From assembly GCF_023823125.1 (NCBI RefSeq), contig NZ_CP090949.1, forward strand, positions 3,124,001-3,188,000: 64,000 bases of DNA. Reading direction: 5' to 3'. Below the pieces are notes generated by a model. It saw nothing but the letters and a program-made list of their open reading frames with translations, searched no databases and was not told the origin of the DNA. Below, piece by piece: positions 63,741 through 64,000 of the stretch (within the stretch, counting starts at the first letter, position 1; the number at the start of each line of letters is the position of its first letter). Position numbers and translations under genes: made by a program. Origin of the DNA: Erythrobacter aurantius. GTDB lineage: Bacteria; Pseudomonadota; Alphaproteobacteria; Sphingomonadales; Sphingomonadaceae.

Positions 63741-64000
63741 TTGAGCTGACCCACCAACGTGTCGAAGGCGAGACAGGCTGCACCTTCGCGGTTTTCGAAC
63801 AGGGATGCGGTTTTGACCAGGATTGCAGCGCGGGCGATCGCCAGATCAGGGTCGTTCTCATCCAATCCGGCCGACAGTGTGATCCGGATCAGGCCGTCTT
63901 CACCCAGCTCGGGCCAAGATTGCCCGGATGCCGGGCGGATGCGGGTGACCCCGTGCCGTCGGCGGACGACATAGTCCGTCTCTGGGAGGGGCACCGTTGA
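63725..64000 (-). CDS. Phage head-tail connector protein, 5' end beyond window
   Basis: At least 91 residues of the C-terminal part of a gp6-like connector (GEDGLIRITLSAGL, ARAAILVKTASLFENREGA, LVGQLKCRWI). The frame is open to the window edge; a GTG at 63994 is in frame but the family is about twice this length, so the gene very likely starts to the right. It overlaps the head closure gene by 16 nt. Confidence 0.78.
   Translation of the reverse strand, partial: STVPLPETDYVVRRRHGVTRIRPASGQSWPELGEDGLIRITLSAGLDENDPDLAIARAAILVKTASLFENREGAACLAFDTLVGQLKCRWI

Noticed and set aside
1..64000. CRISPR array
   Set aside because: No regularly spaced direct repeats were seen. Repetitive stretches in 50.5-55.8 kb are coding repeats of fibre genes.

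Overview
The window looks like an alphaproteobacterium of the sphingomonad type (Novosphingobium/Sphingobium-like). This rests on high-GC coding, a complete-looking bacterial 9,10-seco steroid degradation operon, and a DUF3489-DUF2924-serine recombinase module. It is an inference from gene content; no rRNA or species marker is present.

Region 1 (1-14047) is steroid catabolism. A leftward operon (enoyl-CoA hydratase-like, ketosteroid isomerase, DUF35 Zn-ribbon/OB-fold protein, and an indolepyruvate ferredoxin oxidoreductase-like enzyme cut by the window edge) diverges from a rightward operon: kstD, kshA, hsaA, hsaD, hsaC, a TetR regulator, hsaE, hsaG, hsaF and an SDR. Together they can shift the 3-keto-5-ene double bond, introduce the delta-1 bond, hydroxylate C9, open ring B, hydroxylate and cleave ring A, and take the C5 dienoate through hydratase, aldolase and acylating aldehyde dehydrogenase to central metabolism. 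The reductases for KshA and HsaA are not in the window. The divergent promoter region carries an 11-bp inverted repeat pair.

Region 2 (14055-17224) is a junction: a decayed PQQ-alcohol dehydrogenase C-terminus, then a tightly overlapping recombination module (DUF3489, DUF2924, large serine recombinase, small HTH protein). It probably marks one end of an acquired island.

Region 3 (17422-49920) is accessory DNA with three blocks. (a) A TerB-ankyrin protein converges on a large ankyrin protein with a small coiled-coil partner. (b) Genes at 22594-39001 form a fully overlapping operon: WYL regulator with a 24-bp palindromic operator, 1718-aa DEAD/DUF1998 helicase, SNF2 helicase, N6-adenine methyltransferase (frameshifted), an unknown helical protein, a DUF262-HNH type IV-like nuclease and an HNH nuclease. 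This mixes DISARM class 1, Druantia and GmrSD/BrxU features and is the strongest candidate for an undescribed defence system. (c) A leftward block follows: ankyrin-HEAT-DUF4132 giant protein, LRV-repeat protein, MoxR AAA+ ATPase, metallopeptidase/vWA protein and an ATP-dependent DNA ligase. An intact-ended IS630 copy separates (b) and (c).

Region 4 (49928-64000) is the tail half of a siphophage-like prophage read leftward: head-tail connector, head closure, HK97 gp10-like, tail completion, tail tube, lambda G/GT-type chaperones with a canonical -1 slippery site, tape measure, fibres with S74-type chaperone domains, endolysin and holin-like proteins. Two tRNA-Leu genes lie antisense inside the tail block. 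The head genes continue beyond the right edge.
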